Shown piece by piece: positions 1-9,953 of a stretch of DNA of 64,000 bases. Under the pieces are notes generated by a model. That model did not search any database. It was not told where the DNA came from and saw only the letters and a program-made list of their open reading frames with translations. The DNA is from Mactra quadrangularis (lineage: Eukaryota; Mollusca; Bivalvia; Venerida; Mactridae), in NCBI GenBank assembly GCA_025267735.1, contig CM046293.1:9386560-9450559 (forward strand). Direction: 5' to 3'. Numbering within the stretch: position 1 is the first letter of the stretch; each line of letters opens with the position of its first letter. Made by a program: the position numbers and the translations under genes.

Positions 1-660
1 GCTGGCAGGTGAAATAAATTGAGGCCCGTTCATAGGTAAATTTTGAATTTGGTTGTTTGGTAAATATAAATTATACATGTTTATGCAAACTATACATTTT
101 TATGAAATAATCATTGCTCTTGTATAAACTCATTTTATCCAACTATAAAACAAAATACAGTCAAGTAAAATGGCTAGAAGAAGGATAGTTATGTTTGTCT
201 CAAATGATCAACATGAAGTACTAAGGTCTTTCATTCGTGACAGAAATTGGGATGTTGTTATTGAAGTTGTAAAACTTCCTCCACCACCTAGAACACAGCA
301 TTTTCAGAGGTTTATTGATTGTCCTGAATGATTCTGTTCACCATGTATAACAAATGAGCACTTAGGACTGGTGGCCTAAAGGCAATAAAGATAGACATAT
401 CTTGAATTCAAGATAAAGATAATGTTTCTTGGCTATGTTATGCAATCGGGGAGTTTGGAGGGATCCAAGATACATAGACAGGAGGGCATTTGCGAGACTG
501 GCACGAGGCAACCCCAGATTTCATCAGCGTGAGCTGATACCTGAGTGCGTACTTGCACAGTGCAAAACTTGGCTACCAAACCCTCTAAACCGTCCATATA
601 TGGGTCACAAATGGCGATAAAACAAGTCGGGAAAACATAATAGTTTATCCACTGTGGTAT
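1..660 (+). repeat. Diverged third copy of the 18,331-18,760 segment
   Basis: The first 45 bases match 18,331 onward and 53,550 onward (shared wording around 'gaattgaggccc'), and 570-640 matches 18,684-18,740 (shared 'cgtccatatatggg'). After a SINE at 683-980 the match resumes at about 988-1,045 against 18,770-18,830. The stretch from 60 to 570 has no counterpart in the other copies and looks inserted. Divergence is clearly higher than between the two main copies, so this is an older member of the same repeat. Confidence 0.6.
170..331 (+). CDS. Short ORF of 53 codons, unrecognised, possibly not a gene
   Basis: An ATG with A at -3 and G at +4 opens 53 codons, starting MARRRIVMFV and containing a PPPP run near residues 37-40, with an in-frame TAA 24 bases upstream of the ATG. 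An AATAAA lies at 384-389, 52 bases after the stop, which would suit a terminal exon or a short transcript. I recognise no family, and there is no second copy in the window for a substitution test. It may be part of the sequence inserted into the surrounding old repeat. Confidence 0.2.
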   Translation: MARRRIVMFVSNDQHEVLRSFIRDRNWDVVIEVVKLPPPPRTQHFQRFIDCPE

Positions 661-682
661 CAGCACTCGATTGCTTGATTTT

Positions 683-980
683 TTGGTTTAACGCCGTTGC
701 ACACATTATATAAGTTATATCACGGCGGTCAGCTAACCGGCTCACTACTCCAGGAAAGGCTAAATCTCTAGATTTAGCTTTTAACCAACTACTAAGCGCA
801 TACTTTCGTCAGGGACTGACAACTGCGCTACATTATTAAAAATAATTGGTAGTAGGGAGAATGGCCGTAGAAATAATTTCATAACCAAGCTCCAAGAGAG
901 TATGCCCCGCTCTAAAATGAAACCTACGACCCCTCAATCAGTAGACTTGCGAGCTACCAACTTAGCTAATCGGGCGGCTG
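683..980 (-). mobile_element. SINE family B, near full length, reverse orientation
   Basis: Read on the minus strand it has the complete family B order: tRNA-like head (A-box and GTTC-type B-box region, about 905-980), a central body with the 'actttc..ggagcttggt' and 'tcagtc..tgac' segments, the 'taaatct..agatttagc' hairpin, and the 3' tail ending in 'acggcgttaaa'-like sequence at about 685. The flanks 668-675 and 985-992 are both 'cgattgct', read as a target-site duplication. It interrupts the old repeat at 1-1,060. Confidence 0.8.
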
Positions 981-992
981 TACCCGATTGCT

Positions 993-1590
993 CGCCGTTT
1001 GTATTGACAGATTAAAATCACTTCAGTTGCATCAAAGATTTTAACTCAAACCCAAAACAGCAAATATCATTGTCAATTATGAATATTTTTCAAGTGTGTG
1101 ATGAAACGATCATTATCAACACTGCATTTGAACTAGGTTCATGTAGTCATTGCAGGGCCTCAGAAAGTATGTTCATTAATCGTAACATATTGAAATACTA
1201 CCGTTATATCTAGCCCGAAAAAAGCGTGCAACACAGATGTCAAAATTTGCGATAAGTTGTGTCTTTAATGAGGTAAACCAAAGTATGTGCCGCATATTTC
1301 AAGCCTTGACATTTATCATGATTACGATATTTTTACCGGAACACCGTTTAATATGCAAATTAGCAACTGTCGTAATTTTCCGATGACGTACGGGTCTTAT
1401 CGGCCATTTCCGTGAAATGGCCTCTGAAAGGAAAATTGGGTTATTTCATCCGTCGTCATCTGTGTGATGGATGGTTATCGCTGCATTTTTAATTCATAGT
1501 TAGTAATTTTAATGACCAAAGATCACTATTATGCAACTTTTTTGCTTTATTTGATATCATGATGGTTCTTATTTCTCGTCACTTTTATGA
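993..1590. other. Unassigned non-coding stretch with a perfect hairpin
   Basis: No coding signal was seen. It contains a 9-bp inverted repeat with a 3-base loop at 1,402-1,422 (ggccatttc / gaaatggcc), an octamer-like 'atgcaaat' near 1,353, and a CRE-like 'tgacgtac' near 1,384. Base composition is more even than the flanks. These motifs could be regulatory, but nothing in the window ties them to a gene. Confidence 0.3.
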
Positions 1591-1593
1591 CTT

Positions 1594-1682
1594 TAAGCCT
1601 TACCAGGAACAGTGAGTAGGTTTACTGATCGCCGTTATATGACCTATACATTGTGTTGCTACGGCGTTAAACCAAACAAAAA
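1594..1682 (+). mobile_element. SINE family B, 3'-end fragment
   Basis: Only the last part of family B is present: 'aagcctt..aggaacagtgagtagg', the 'gccgttatatgacctata' block, and the 'tacggcgttaaaccaaac' end. The head and body are missing, as expected for a 5'-truncated retroposon. The stretch that follows to 2,155 is AT-rich and shows nothing I can name. Confidence 0.75.
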
Positions 1683-2585
1683 ATCTATACTGTTTTGCAA
1701 ATATGAAGTTATCAGAATATAGAGACACAGTAATCTGTTCAAACCACTCTGCTTTCTAAATTTGAATTTTACAAAGCGTCCATTTCTAAAAATGTGGGGT
1801 ACTTTTATAAGAGCATATTTCATTCATTTATACGTTAATGTTCAATATACGTGAATCAAGATAGATTAAGAGCTTAAGAATGTAATTTGAAGCAGTTTTT
1901 AGTAAAAAAACTTCATCTTAAACATACTGTAATCAAAAATATTGTTTTTAGTACATGTATTGAATATCAAATTCTACTTTTGGATTTGATCTCGTTTCAT
2001 TTTTAAATGCAGTAAATAACATAAACAAATTCAAGCAATATTTGCATTTAATTTAAAAATCGTGTTTCTTAGAAGTGTTTGAAATAGAAAAATGTCTATT
2101 TTCATTGCAGGCCAAAAACAAACAGAGTTACTTTTGTTAATGGGGCTTTAAACAAAAACATCACGGTGCCAGGTGTTAAAATCGTTACTGGATGAATTGA
2201 ATAATGGTCTTTGAGTTTTGTTGTTCAAGAATGCAATTTCACAATTTATTATTTCCACTTACTATTTTAGTTAACGATTTTGAAGTGATGATATAACGCT
2301 TTTTGCCAATTAAACTCACGTGGAGATCTTCTCACTTGCAATGTTATAAGACAACGCGTAGGAAACATGGAATCTTAAATTTGATTCCGTTTCAATCTGA
2401 TTAAATCCGATCTAAAATTTTTCGCTCGCCTACTCGCTAATTTAGATCTGACATTTTCAAACGAGGGTCACGTTCAGGTGACCTTTTCTCATCGTAATAT
2501 TAATGACGAAATTGTTATGATATGTAACTTGTTTACATCGTCTACGACACACAATTTGAAATGAACCGTCCAATCGCAGACAGTG

Positions 2586-2810
2586 AATAATACCACTGTT
2601 AAATTAGCTTGCAAACCTTGGTCTATAAATAGAAATTACGAAATCAAAAATTTAATGTTATTTATAGTGTTTCGTCTAGATGGAAGTTACGCATTGATTA
2701 GTCGACATAAAGGTCATCTCGACGTGACCCTCCATTGAGATAGTAGAGATCCTGTACGACAATGCTCTACAGGATATCTGTTTAAGGATATTGATTCCGT
2801 TTTTTCCGTT
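2586..2810 (+). repeat. Older dispersed repeat related to 17,690-17,910
   Basis: Shares several well conserved segments with 17,690-17,910 and 52,910-53,120, including 'tttcgtctagatg', 'acgcattgatt' and 'aggatatctgttta'. A short inverted repeat (atcctgta / tacaggat) flanks the 'ctct' region at about 2,748-2,775. Copy 2 has lost most of it: at 42,828 sequence equivalent to about 2,660-2,805 is missing. It matches a segment lying just upstream of the one matched at 1-1,060, so an older repeat unit contained both. Confidence 0.55.
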
Positions 2811-3211
2811 AGTTTTTACGATATTGTTACTTGAATTCTAAAATTGGGTCTTGACCCAGACTAGTTACCAATGATTTGTTTAAATATCTTGGATGGATAG
2901 CATCGTTGTTTATTTGATGTACATGTATTTTGTCAAGATTATCTTTTGGTCAGGAAGGTTTTATGAGTTAAGCTTTCATATTTGCACTTGTAAGATACGG
3001 TACCTAAATCACCACGGCTGCGATGCAGAGACTTGGCCTTATGCCATGATTTGATTGACAACTCCAATCAACTAATCAGCAATTAGCATTTAGTCATGTG
3101 ACACTTATCAGTACGATGCTGAATATTGGCCGCCATTTTGTTAAACTTAACTTTAACGCAGGCATTGATTGTAAATTGTGTTTGAAAATAAAACAGAAAC
3201 AAATCGTTAAA

Positions 3212-3499
3212 ACCCGGGTCGATAGCGCAGTTGGTAGCGCGTCGGGATTTGGATACTCGTGCCCGAGGGGGTGCGGGTTCGAATCCCACTCGGGGAGGTT
3301 ATACCCTTCCTTGAAAATTTGACAATAATGTCGATTTTCCTCCATTGATTAGATACTATGGAGAAGTTTCCGGACTTGTGGAAGGGTAGGTGAGTACTGG
3401 TTATAGACAATGGTCCAGGAAAGCTATGTTAGGTGAGCTGGACGCCGTGAAATGACCTAAATTGTGTTGATACGGCGTTAACTCCAATAAATAAATAAA
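3212..3499 (+). mobile_element. SINE family A, full length, in copy 1 only
   Basis: tRNA-like head with A box ('gcgcagttggtagcgcg') and B box ('gggttcgaatccc'), then a body with 'aatttgacaataatgtc' and 'gtgagtactggtta', and a tail 'gacgccgt..aatgacc..attgtgttga..acggcgtta' ending in an aata-rich run. It is flanked by the perfect repeat 'caaatcgttaaa' at 3,200-3,211 and 3,500-3,511. Copy 2 at 43,220-43,231 has a single, one-base-different 'gaatcgttaaa' and no SINE, so this insertion followed the duplication or was absent from one parental allele. Confidence 0.92.
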
Positions 3500-3669
3500 C
3501 AAATCGTTAAATTGTGGCCACATGGTCTGTAATTTTATACGGATTCGATATATTCAGAAAGGATGAACGGTGTCTGTCTATACCGTTTTCTAGGGAGAAA
3601 TCGTTTGAGTGAATGCAAATATTTGCATAAAAAGGTAGTCGTTCATGACAAAGAGTAACATTTTATGTG

Positions 3670-3800
3670 TACATATATGTTGCTCTGCAGAGGTTGAAGT
3701 CAATTAAAATAATGCCTAAGGGAAATACCAAAAGCTGTTATTGTGCAGAGGATTTGTTCTGTAGTCGGCCGCTATGCAGAGGTTACGCTGTATATAAAAA
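3670..3800 (+). repeat. Dispersed repeat E (direct and inverted copies nearby)
   Basis: The segment with 'aaataccaaaagctgtt' and 'gaggat..gtctgtagtc..gcagaggtta' recurs in copy 2 at 43,757-43,875 and, reversed, at about 6,100-6,200. It is probably a fragment of a DNA element whose ends read 'agaggtt..ctgta'. No coding potential was seen. Confidence 0.5.
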
Positions 3801-4640
3801 CACATAACATTTCTTTGTCCGACAATTGTCACATTTACCAGTACTTAGTAAATCTCCGTTACCACACCTCTGCTCAAATTATTTTTGCACGTGAACTAGT
3901 TAACCGCTCGATTCAATTTTTGAACTGAAAGGATTGTAAGCTAACGATAAAATCACACATGATCAGTTGTCATTATTTAGAGAAAGACAGATATAATTAA
4001 TTTTGTGTTGATGCCTTTCTAGTATTAGTCTTAGAAGAGAAATCAGTGAAAAAACATTTTGTGTCTCATTAGTTGCTGTTTTAGATCAAGTGACGGTTGT
4101 ACAAGACGATTGCCGTTTGTTGTTTTGTTCAGCCAATTCTGCAACATTTGTTTCTTCTGTAATATATCTCGCCTAAGATATTTATTAATTTATCTTTTTG
4201 TTCGAAATTATCTTTAAGTTCCACATGCAAATTTCTCAGGTAACAGCTCTTAGTGTTCAGCTTTTCAGAAAATAAGGCAAATATCCTTCGATTGGAATCA
4301 AGTCAAAATTACCGTTCAATTTTCCAATTCTAGCCCGACTGCATGAATCTATTTCAATTGCTATATTGTTTGGATTCATTGTCATTTATAAAAGTTTGTT
4401 CAATTGTTTAATTGTATATCGTCCAAAAGATTTAAAAGAAAAAATATCCGAGCTCAAAACCATAATATTCTTTAAAAAAACAATGTTAATATATTGAATC
4501 GGAAGAAAAATAACTTTATTTAACATTGTGCTGTTTGCATTTTAGCCTGGAATAACGCTCTTACACTAAGATGACACGCAATTTTATACTTTGTTACAAC
4601 GAAAAAATGTGTATTTTTAAAGCAAAAATATAATCGTATT
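3801..4640. other. AT-rich stretch with no feature seen
   Basis: The first part (to about 4,172) is duplicated in copy 2 at 43,876-44,253; similarity then stops abruptly. Only short chance open frames occur. I see no repeat family, RNA or splice pattern that I can support. Confidence 0.3.
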
Positions 4641-4649
4641 TTTATTCTA

Positions 4650-5740
4650 TAGCAATGATAAAATCCCAGCGCATAATCAAGATCCAGACCAACCTTCTTA
4701 AAGAGAGGCTTAACAATTGCCTCTTTCCACTTGGAAGGGAATACCCCATGTTTCAATGAGATATTTATTAAATGAGTAATTAGAAGTAATAATCATTTAT
4801 ATAACATTTGAGCAATTTGGTTGGCAATACGTCTAACTCAGATGATTTGGTATTTAAGTCACATATAAGATATCTGACCTCTACTATTGTATAATCCTTA
4901 AAATGTTCAAGACTAGGTACATCCTTCTGTTGGGGTGAGTAAGTTGAAAACTGAAGCAAGGATTCTCTGATTTTTGAAATTTTATTTAAGAAATTATAAG
5001 CAAAGTTTCTGCTATGGAGTGACCAGACTCGCCTTTAGGCATTGGATTCTCAGATCTTACTACAGTCATTTCAGCAACAAATTTATATAATTGTTTTGTA
5101 TCACCTTTAGCATCAAGAACTCTTTGACTTAGTGATTTGACTTTTTCTTCATTTAATTTATAATGATAACGGTTGCGCATAACCTTGAAAGCTTCTAATT
5201 GTTCAGGCCTTCCATATTTTCTCCATAATCTTTCTTGTTTTCTCATTGAACTTTTAAGTAAGACTAGATTATCCGTAAACCATGGTTTTGGAGCTCTGTG
5301 AATATCTATTTTCTCTACTATTGGAGCATGTTTGTCAAGAGTGGTCTGAAGTTTGAATCCAATATATTTACGTAAGAATCAACATCTTCACAATCAATAG
5401 TAATGTCTTTTAAATCAGAAACAAACTTTTTATGATTTATTATTTTGCGGAATTTTACTGATTTGCTCACAATATTTTCGTTTTCTACATTTATTTGTTC
5501 ATTAACTACACAATGATCTGATAAAAAGGGACCCTGTTCACATTTTTTACCCGTTTACCATTCACTGCTTCAGTAAGTACAAGATCTAACATAATTATTA
5601 CCACCGATATGTGTTTTAAAATTTACATGCTGTTCTAAACCAAAGGAATGAAGACAATTAAGAAATTCAGAAACAGTAGTAAATTTATTAAAAGTAATGA
5701 TTCTATACAAACAAACATTGACTTGTTTTGAATTTTAGTA
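4650..5740 (-). pseudogene. LINE fragment: endonuclease C-terminus to RT start
   Basis: On the minus strand the conceptual translation passes in order through an AP-endonuclease C-terminus ('FLNCLHSFGLEQHV', then 'GPFLSDHCVVN' near 5,510 carrying the SDH catalytic signature), the EN-RT linker ('LDKHAPIVEK', 'PKPWFTDN', then an 86-codon open frame at 4,986-5,246 with 'RKYGRPEQLEAFKVMRNRY'), and the start of the reverse transcriptase ('GVFPSKWKEAIVKPLFKK'). Reading frame changes are needed near 5,570, 5,345 and 4,990. Sequence after the first RT motif is lost near 4,650. The motifs fit the CR1/L2/Jockey group of non-LTR retrotransposons. It lies in the part of copy 1 that has no match in copy 2. 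Confidence 0.85.
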
Positions 5741-5862
5741 AAATTGTCTTTACCTTCTAACTATCGATAGGCAGTGTCATTACAAGGTGATAGTAAAAAA
5801 AGATTCAATATATATTTTGGCCAACAAGTAGAATACTTTAACCCGAATTGTTATGGGGGGGG

Positions 5863-5965
5863 GGTTAACGCCGCAGCAACACATTGTATAGGTCATTTTA
5901 CGGTGGTCAATCAAACTACTCACTGTTCCTGGAAAGGCTAAATCTCTGGTTTCAGTAGTAAGAAT
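5863..5965 (-). mobile_element. SINE family B, 3'-end fragment, reverse
   Basis: Minus-strand sequence reads 'ctttccaggaacagtgagta', the gaccaccgt/atgacctatacaatgtg block, and a 'gcggcgttaacccc' end, preceded outward by a G-run. The head and body are absent. Confidence 0.7.
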
Positions 5966-6099
5966 TTGACGGAATTTAATTCTGAAGGTTTCGTGACTAA
6001 ATAACCTTAAATATTTTAATGTAAAAGAAAGAGTTCTTTTTAACGTTTAGATGTAATGCTACTGTCATAATATGATCAACCGTTGTAGAAATCCAAATA

Positions 6100-6280
6100 T
6101 ACAATTACAGCCTCTGCAGAACAAATCGTCTGCACAACAGCAGCTTTTGATATTCCCCTTAGGTGCAATTGTAATTGAATTATACCTCTACATAGCTATG
6201 ACCTCCAATCTATACAGCAACATAATTTAGTCTCTCCCAGTGGGTGTTGGTTAAGAGAGGTTTTACTGTATTCATTATTC
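6100..6280 (-). repeat. Repeat E, inverted copy with a DNA-element-like end
   Basis: Reverse complement of 6,100-6,200 matches 3,690-3,790. The adjoining 6,225-6,275 contains 'tctctcccagtgggtgttgg' and 'agagaggttttactgta', which recurs at 7,676-7,722. The 'acagta(a)aacctctctt' end resembles a terminal inverted repeat of a small DNA transposon; the family is not identified. Confidence 0.45.
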
Positions 6281-6610
6281 TTAAACTTGTATTTAGGGTT
6301 TAAAATTAGATAATACATTTTGTTCGCTTTATTAATAAGGAAAGAATTAAAAGATTTTCAGGGAAAATATAGCGATGTTTTTTCTGTATATTGAACTGAT
6401 TATCAAAACATTTTCACAAAAATCAATGAGCGAATAATTCATATATCCCTAACAAATTAAATTTCTATATTTGGTTAAAATATTCAGAACGCGACCTAAA
6501 TATTTAGGTCTTTCTAGCATACAGAAAAAATCTATAAAATAAAATGTACTTACTAGTGACATAAATCAAAATTGTCGACTTGATTTTTTCCGATAAGTTG
6601 AACAACAAAA

Positions 6611-6894
6611 AACCCGGGTCGTTGGCGCAGTTAGTAGCGCGCCGGGATTTGGAATTTCGTGTCCCGAAGGGTGTACGGGTTCGAATCCCATCCGGGGAGG
6701 TTATACCCTTCCATGAAAATTTGACAATAATGTCAATGTTCCTCCATTTATAAGATATGTGGAGACGTTTCCGGCCTTGTGGAAGGGTAGGTGAGTACTG
6801 GTTACAGACAAGGGTCCGGGAAAGCTAGGTTGGTACGCTTGACGCCGTAAAATGACCTATATTGTGTTGACACGGCGTTAAACCCAATAAAAAA
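6611..6894 (+). mobile_element. SINE family A, full length
   Basis: Same layout as the SINE at 3,212: head with 'gcgcagttagtagcgcg' and B box 'gggttcgaatccc', body with 'tttgacaataatgtcaatg' and 'gtgagtactggtta', tail 'gacgccgtaaaatgacc..gtgttgacacggcgttaaaccc'. The flanks 'gaacaacaaaa' (6,600-6,610) and 'gaactacaaaa' (6,895-6,905) are a near-perfect target duplication. It lies in the region with no copy 2 match. Confidence 0.92.
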
Positions 6895-7124
6895 GAACTA
6901 CAAAACTGCATACGCATACGTTTTATCTGGTCTTTTAAAGTGAAATACATTGGGGTCCAAAAGATTCTTTACGCGTGTAATTTGTTAATATGTGCACCTA
7001 TTTTTCAACAAAAATTATTGCAGACACATTTTGTTTTGTATTTTGGACGCCCGTTGAAAGTTCACTTATAGTAATCTAAATTAAAGGACGCTCTTATGTA
7101 TGAGTATAAAGTAAGTTATTTCTT

Positions 7125-7345
7125 ACTTTGGAGTTTGGTCATAAAATTATTTCAACGGACATTCTCTCCTTTTAAATTATGTATGGCAGTAGTCAATGAC
7201 GGAAGCATGCGCCTAGCTACTGGTTGATAGCTAAATCCATATAATTTAGTTGGTTATTTTATACTTTCGTGGAATTTGGTCATTAAATAATTTTTACGGG
7301 CATTCTCTCTCCTACCACTATTTTTAAATCATTAAAGACATTTGT
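7125..7345 (+). mobile_element. Two overlapping SINE B body fragments
   Basis: Two successive partial copies of the family B body lie in direct order: 'ttggagtttggtcataaaat' to 'agctaaatccat' (7,125-7,240), then 'actttcgtggaatttggtca' to 'gtcagtcactgac' (7,264-7,345). Neither has a tRNA head or the conserved tail. They could be the remains of a dimer or of one insertion into another. Confidence 0.65.
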
Positions 7346-7654
7346 CAGTCACTGACAAAAGGTTTTAAAGATTAGTCCAACGATTAGATACTGCAGTAGA
7401 TCGTTTTTAATATATTTATATAATTAATATGTATTTGATCTGTTTTTGTAAAAACTTGTTACGGGTAGATGATTCATTGCCTTCTATCCACAGCGAATAT
7501 CCACAATTCCCTGTGCTTCTATCTCTTACAGGTTCAGCTTTAATTACTTTTTGTATCTGTATGTCATTTTGGTTATGTCATGTGTATGTACAAATGTATA
7601 TATGAATGTTACCAGAAATATTATTCAGTAAATGGAGGAAACAAAAGTATAAAC

Positions 7655-7722
7655 AACCTCTAAACAGCAACAACCTCTAGTCTCTCTCAGTGGGTGTTGT
7701 TCAAGAGAGGTTGTACTGTAGT
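7655..7722. repeat. Short inverted-repeat relic
   Basis: 'acaacctct' at the left and 'agaggttgt' at the right enclose 'agtctctctcagtgggtgtt', the same core as at 6,225-6,275. This is likely a solo end or a minimal deletion derivative of the same DNA element. Confidence 0.4.
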
Positions 7723-8143
7723 ATATTGTTATAAACTAAAAACAATTTAGCGAACATTGTTTTTATCTACGTATCAATTTTGTTCAATGCCTTCAGAAAT
7801 TCTTCATGCTCTTTTGATAAGTGGGTTTTACGTCTATTGGACAAAAGTTGTCTCAACAGAATTATTCAAAGTTATGTTTTTACATTCCATGATTATGTAA
7901 TGTTTTTTTTCTACATTCCACAAATTAAACACATCTTTTGTTTTTCGTGTTTTTCTGCTCTTTTGGGTATTGTTTTAAATGTTGCATGTATAAATAAAAT
8001 ATTTTGATACAGATTCAATATATTTAATTCTTATGAAACAAAAAAAGTTTTAGTACTGTTTATCGCAATACATATACCTCACCAAATTAGAAGAAAACAT
8101 TTTTTTAATTCGATGACAATATAAAACTTCCGAAGATATTCAT

Positions 8144-8326
8144 TTATTCTTTTTTTGACACTGCCAGTTTGACTCTTTTTGTTAGATTGACGCCCAATTC
8201 AAAAGTTAAATTCAAGTGCGGTTTAAAGTCTGCTTCAATATACATGTTCAGCCGATTTTCAATCTTGTAGGATAAATCCTGATCATTATAATCACCCTCA
8301 GGCAGGTGATCCCTAACAAAATCCAT
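8144..8326 (-). CDS. 60-codon ORF of unknown nature
   Basis: A minus-strand ATG, immediately preceded by an in-frame TAA, opens 60 codons. The product is mixed charged and hydrophobic (starts MDFVRDHLPEGD, ends in KKE), with no membrane segment or motif I recognise. Codon composition is less AT-monotonous than the surroundings, which is the only reason to list it. No second copy exists in the window. It may equally be a relic of an unidentified element. Confidence 0.2.
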   Translation of the reverse strand: MDFVRDHLPEGDYNDQDLSYKIENRLNMYIEADFKPHLNLTFELGVNLTKRVKLAVSKKE

Positions 8327-8382
8327 TTACACCAGGGTGGAGTGGAACAATTGTAGGTTAATTTCTTGCATAAAGAAATAAG

Positions 8383-8462
8383 CAGTGCCCTTTTACGTGG
8401 ATCGAACACGTAACCTCTCGATCCCTAAGCACGTGTCCTACAACTGGATCTCTACTCATACA
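8383..8462 (-). pseudogene. tRNA-like sequence (tRNA relic or SINE head)
   Basis: On the minus strand it contains an A-box-like 'tagagatccagttgtagga', a central arm, and a T-arm-like segment with B box 'gtgttcgatccacg'. The 5' acceptor strand does not pair with the 3' side, so a functional tRNA is unlikely. It differs from SINE heads A-D in this window. Confidence 0.45.
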
Positions 8463-8469
8463 CGAAAAA

Positions 8470-9165
8470 AATATTTATACTATGAATACGCGCATGACTT
8501 TCTCGTACATAGACATCATCATTTTAATAAATCTTCATTTTAAACTCTAACAAGTCAATCCCGTATTTTACGTGTCTGGACCCCCCCCCTTCAAAATGGC
8601 CGCCACAGTCTTGAAATTGGTGTTTTTAACTTGATTTAGTGAATCTCACGTAAGCAAAATTGCACCAAAAAACACCTTTTTAGGGGCGCCTCTCCCTTCA
8701 AAAGATGTCTCAGGGGGGTTCCAGAGGGGGGATGCGCCCCAGAAAAAATATGAGTCATTGAGAGCAGAGTAATGGCGCAAAATGCTGATATGACAACATA
8801 GCTTCAATCTCTGAAAAGACCTGGCACTTTAGACCCTAATTTTGGAAAATATTACTGAATGAAACGCGAAGTTGGGGTTGAAAATGATGGAAAATTGCAT
8901 TTTTGCCTCTTTTTACTCCGCCCCACCGTTGACATGGTAACTGGGAACAGAACTCACCTTAGTTTTTTTGAAAGGTTTTTGAAGGGAATAAGTTGGCCAG
9001 TTGCATATCTGTCTGTTGATTAGTAATGAAACAAGAGCATAATATTGAAGTAACCCTTGCGAGTTAAGTTGAAAAATGGCTACTTGTCACGCATGTCGCA
9101 ACCAGTAAAGGGTTAACTACCTAATGTTAATCAAGTTTAAATGCATGCATGCTCGGTTATACTTT
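8470..9165. other. Unassigned stretch, locally richer in G and C
   Basis: Contains a C9 run near 8,581, 'aaaatggccgcc' near 8,596, and several G-runs between 8,680 and 8,740. No open frame of useful length or recognised repeat was seen. The composition shift suggests an element of different origin, but I cannot name it. Confidence 0.25.
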
Positions 9166-9171
9166 TTAAGG

Positions 9172-9385
9172 AGCGGGCGTGGTGGTTACGACGTTGGACT
9201 GGTATTCATTGAATAGCCAGCTCAACTTGGGCTAGAATCCCTTCCAAAACCTACACCATTGTTTCCTTTAGCAAGAAACTTTATCCTACTAGCTCAGCAC
9301 TGGGGGACCAGGAAGCGGACTCGAAAGTGACATTCTAAGTTGTAAGAACTTGTTTCACAAACGAGCTAAAATAAATTTGTTTACC
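9172..9385 (+). mobile_element. SINE family C
   Basis: tRNA-like head beginning 'gcgggcgtggtggttacgac', with a B-box-like 'gggctagaatccc', followed by 'gcaagaaactttatcctac', 'ggactcgaaagtg' and 'cgagctaaaataaatttg'. Related pieces lie at 28,788-28,880, 30,390-30,513 and, reversed, 35,357-35,490. The body is unlike families A and B. Confidence 0.7.
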
Positions 9386-9801
9386 AGACCAAGTTTTCAT
9401 GTTTCTTGCATCCATACGAAGTTGTTGAACATATTCGCTATGGTGATTCCAAAAAATATAATTGTAATTTTTGAGATTAAATAAGATGGTGTAGTCTGAA
9501 TGTTTTAAATGATAATATCATTGATGCTATCTTGGCGTCAATGATTGTCTCACGGTATTTCTGTTTTCAGTATAAATACCTCACAGCGCCACCTAGGGGA
9601 CAATAGCTGATCTTATATTACCACCGGATGTTTATTATTCCGATTTTATCAAAATGCATTTCTTGTTACCAAGCATTTAAGAAAATCATTAAACTTTTTC
9701 TGATTTGTTCGCTGATTATTTGTTGTGTGAATGTTTCTTTTCCTTTTGATATTTTCCACAAGGAGTTAGTATGAATGAGTATAGAAAATGTTTTATTAGC
9801 A

Positions 9802-9953
9802 TGATATAACAGCGGTCAGTCCACCTACTCACCCTTCCTGGAAAGGCTAAATCTCTGGATTTAGCTGTTAACTTACTACTAGACGCATACTTCCGTCAAT
9901 GACTTACTACTACCGTGCATGATTTAGAATCAGTGGTAGGAGGGAGAATGCTC
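9802..9953 (-). mobile_element. SINE family B, internal fragment, reverse
   Basis: Minus-strand order is 'gcattctccctcctaccact', 'gatt..aaat', 'aagtatgcgtctagtag', 'taaatccagagatttagcc', 'ggaagggtgagtagg', 'ggactgaccgctgttatat'. Both the tRNA head and the final tail block are absent. Confidence 0.7.

Noticed and set aside
3098..3410. Several overlapping frames on both strands
   Set aside because: They run through the SINE A at 3,212-3,499, whose tRNA-like head and target duplication explain the sequence.
8383..8462. Functional tRNA gene
   Set aside because: A- and B-box-like segments are present, but the acceptor stem does not pair, and no intact cloverleaf could be drawn.
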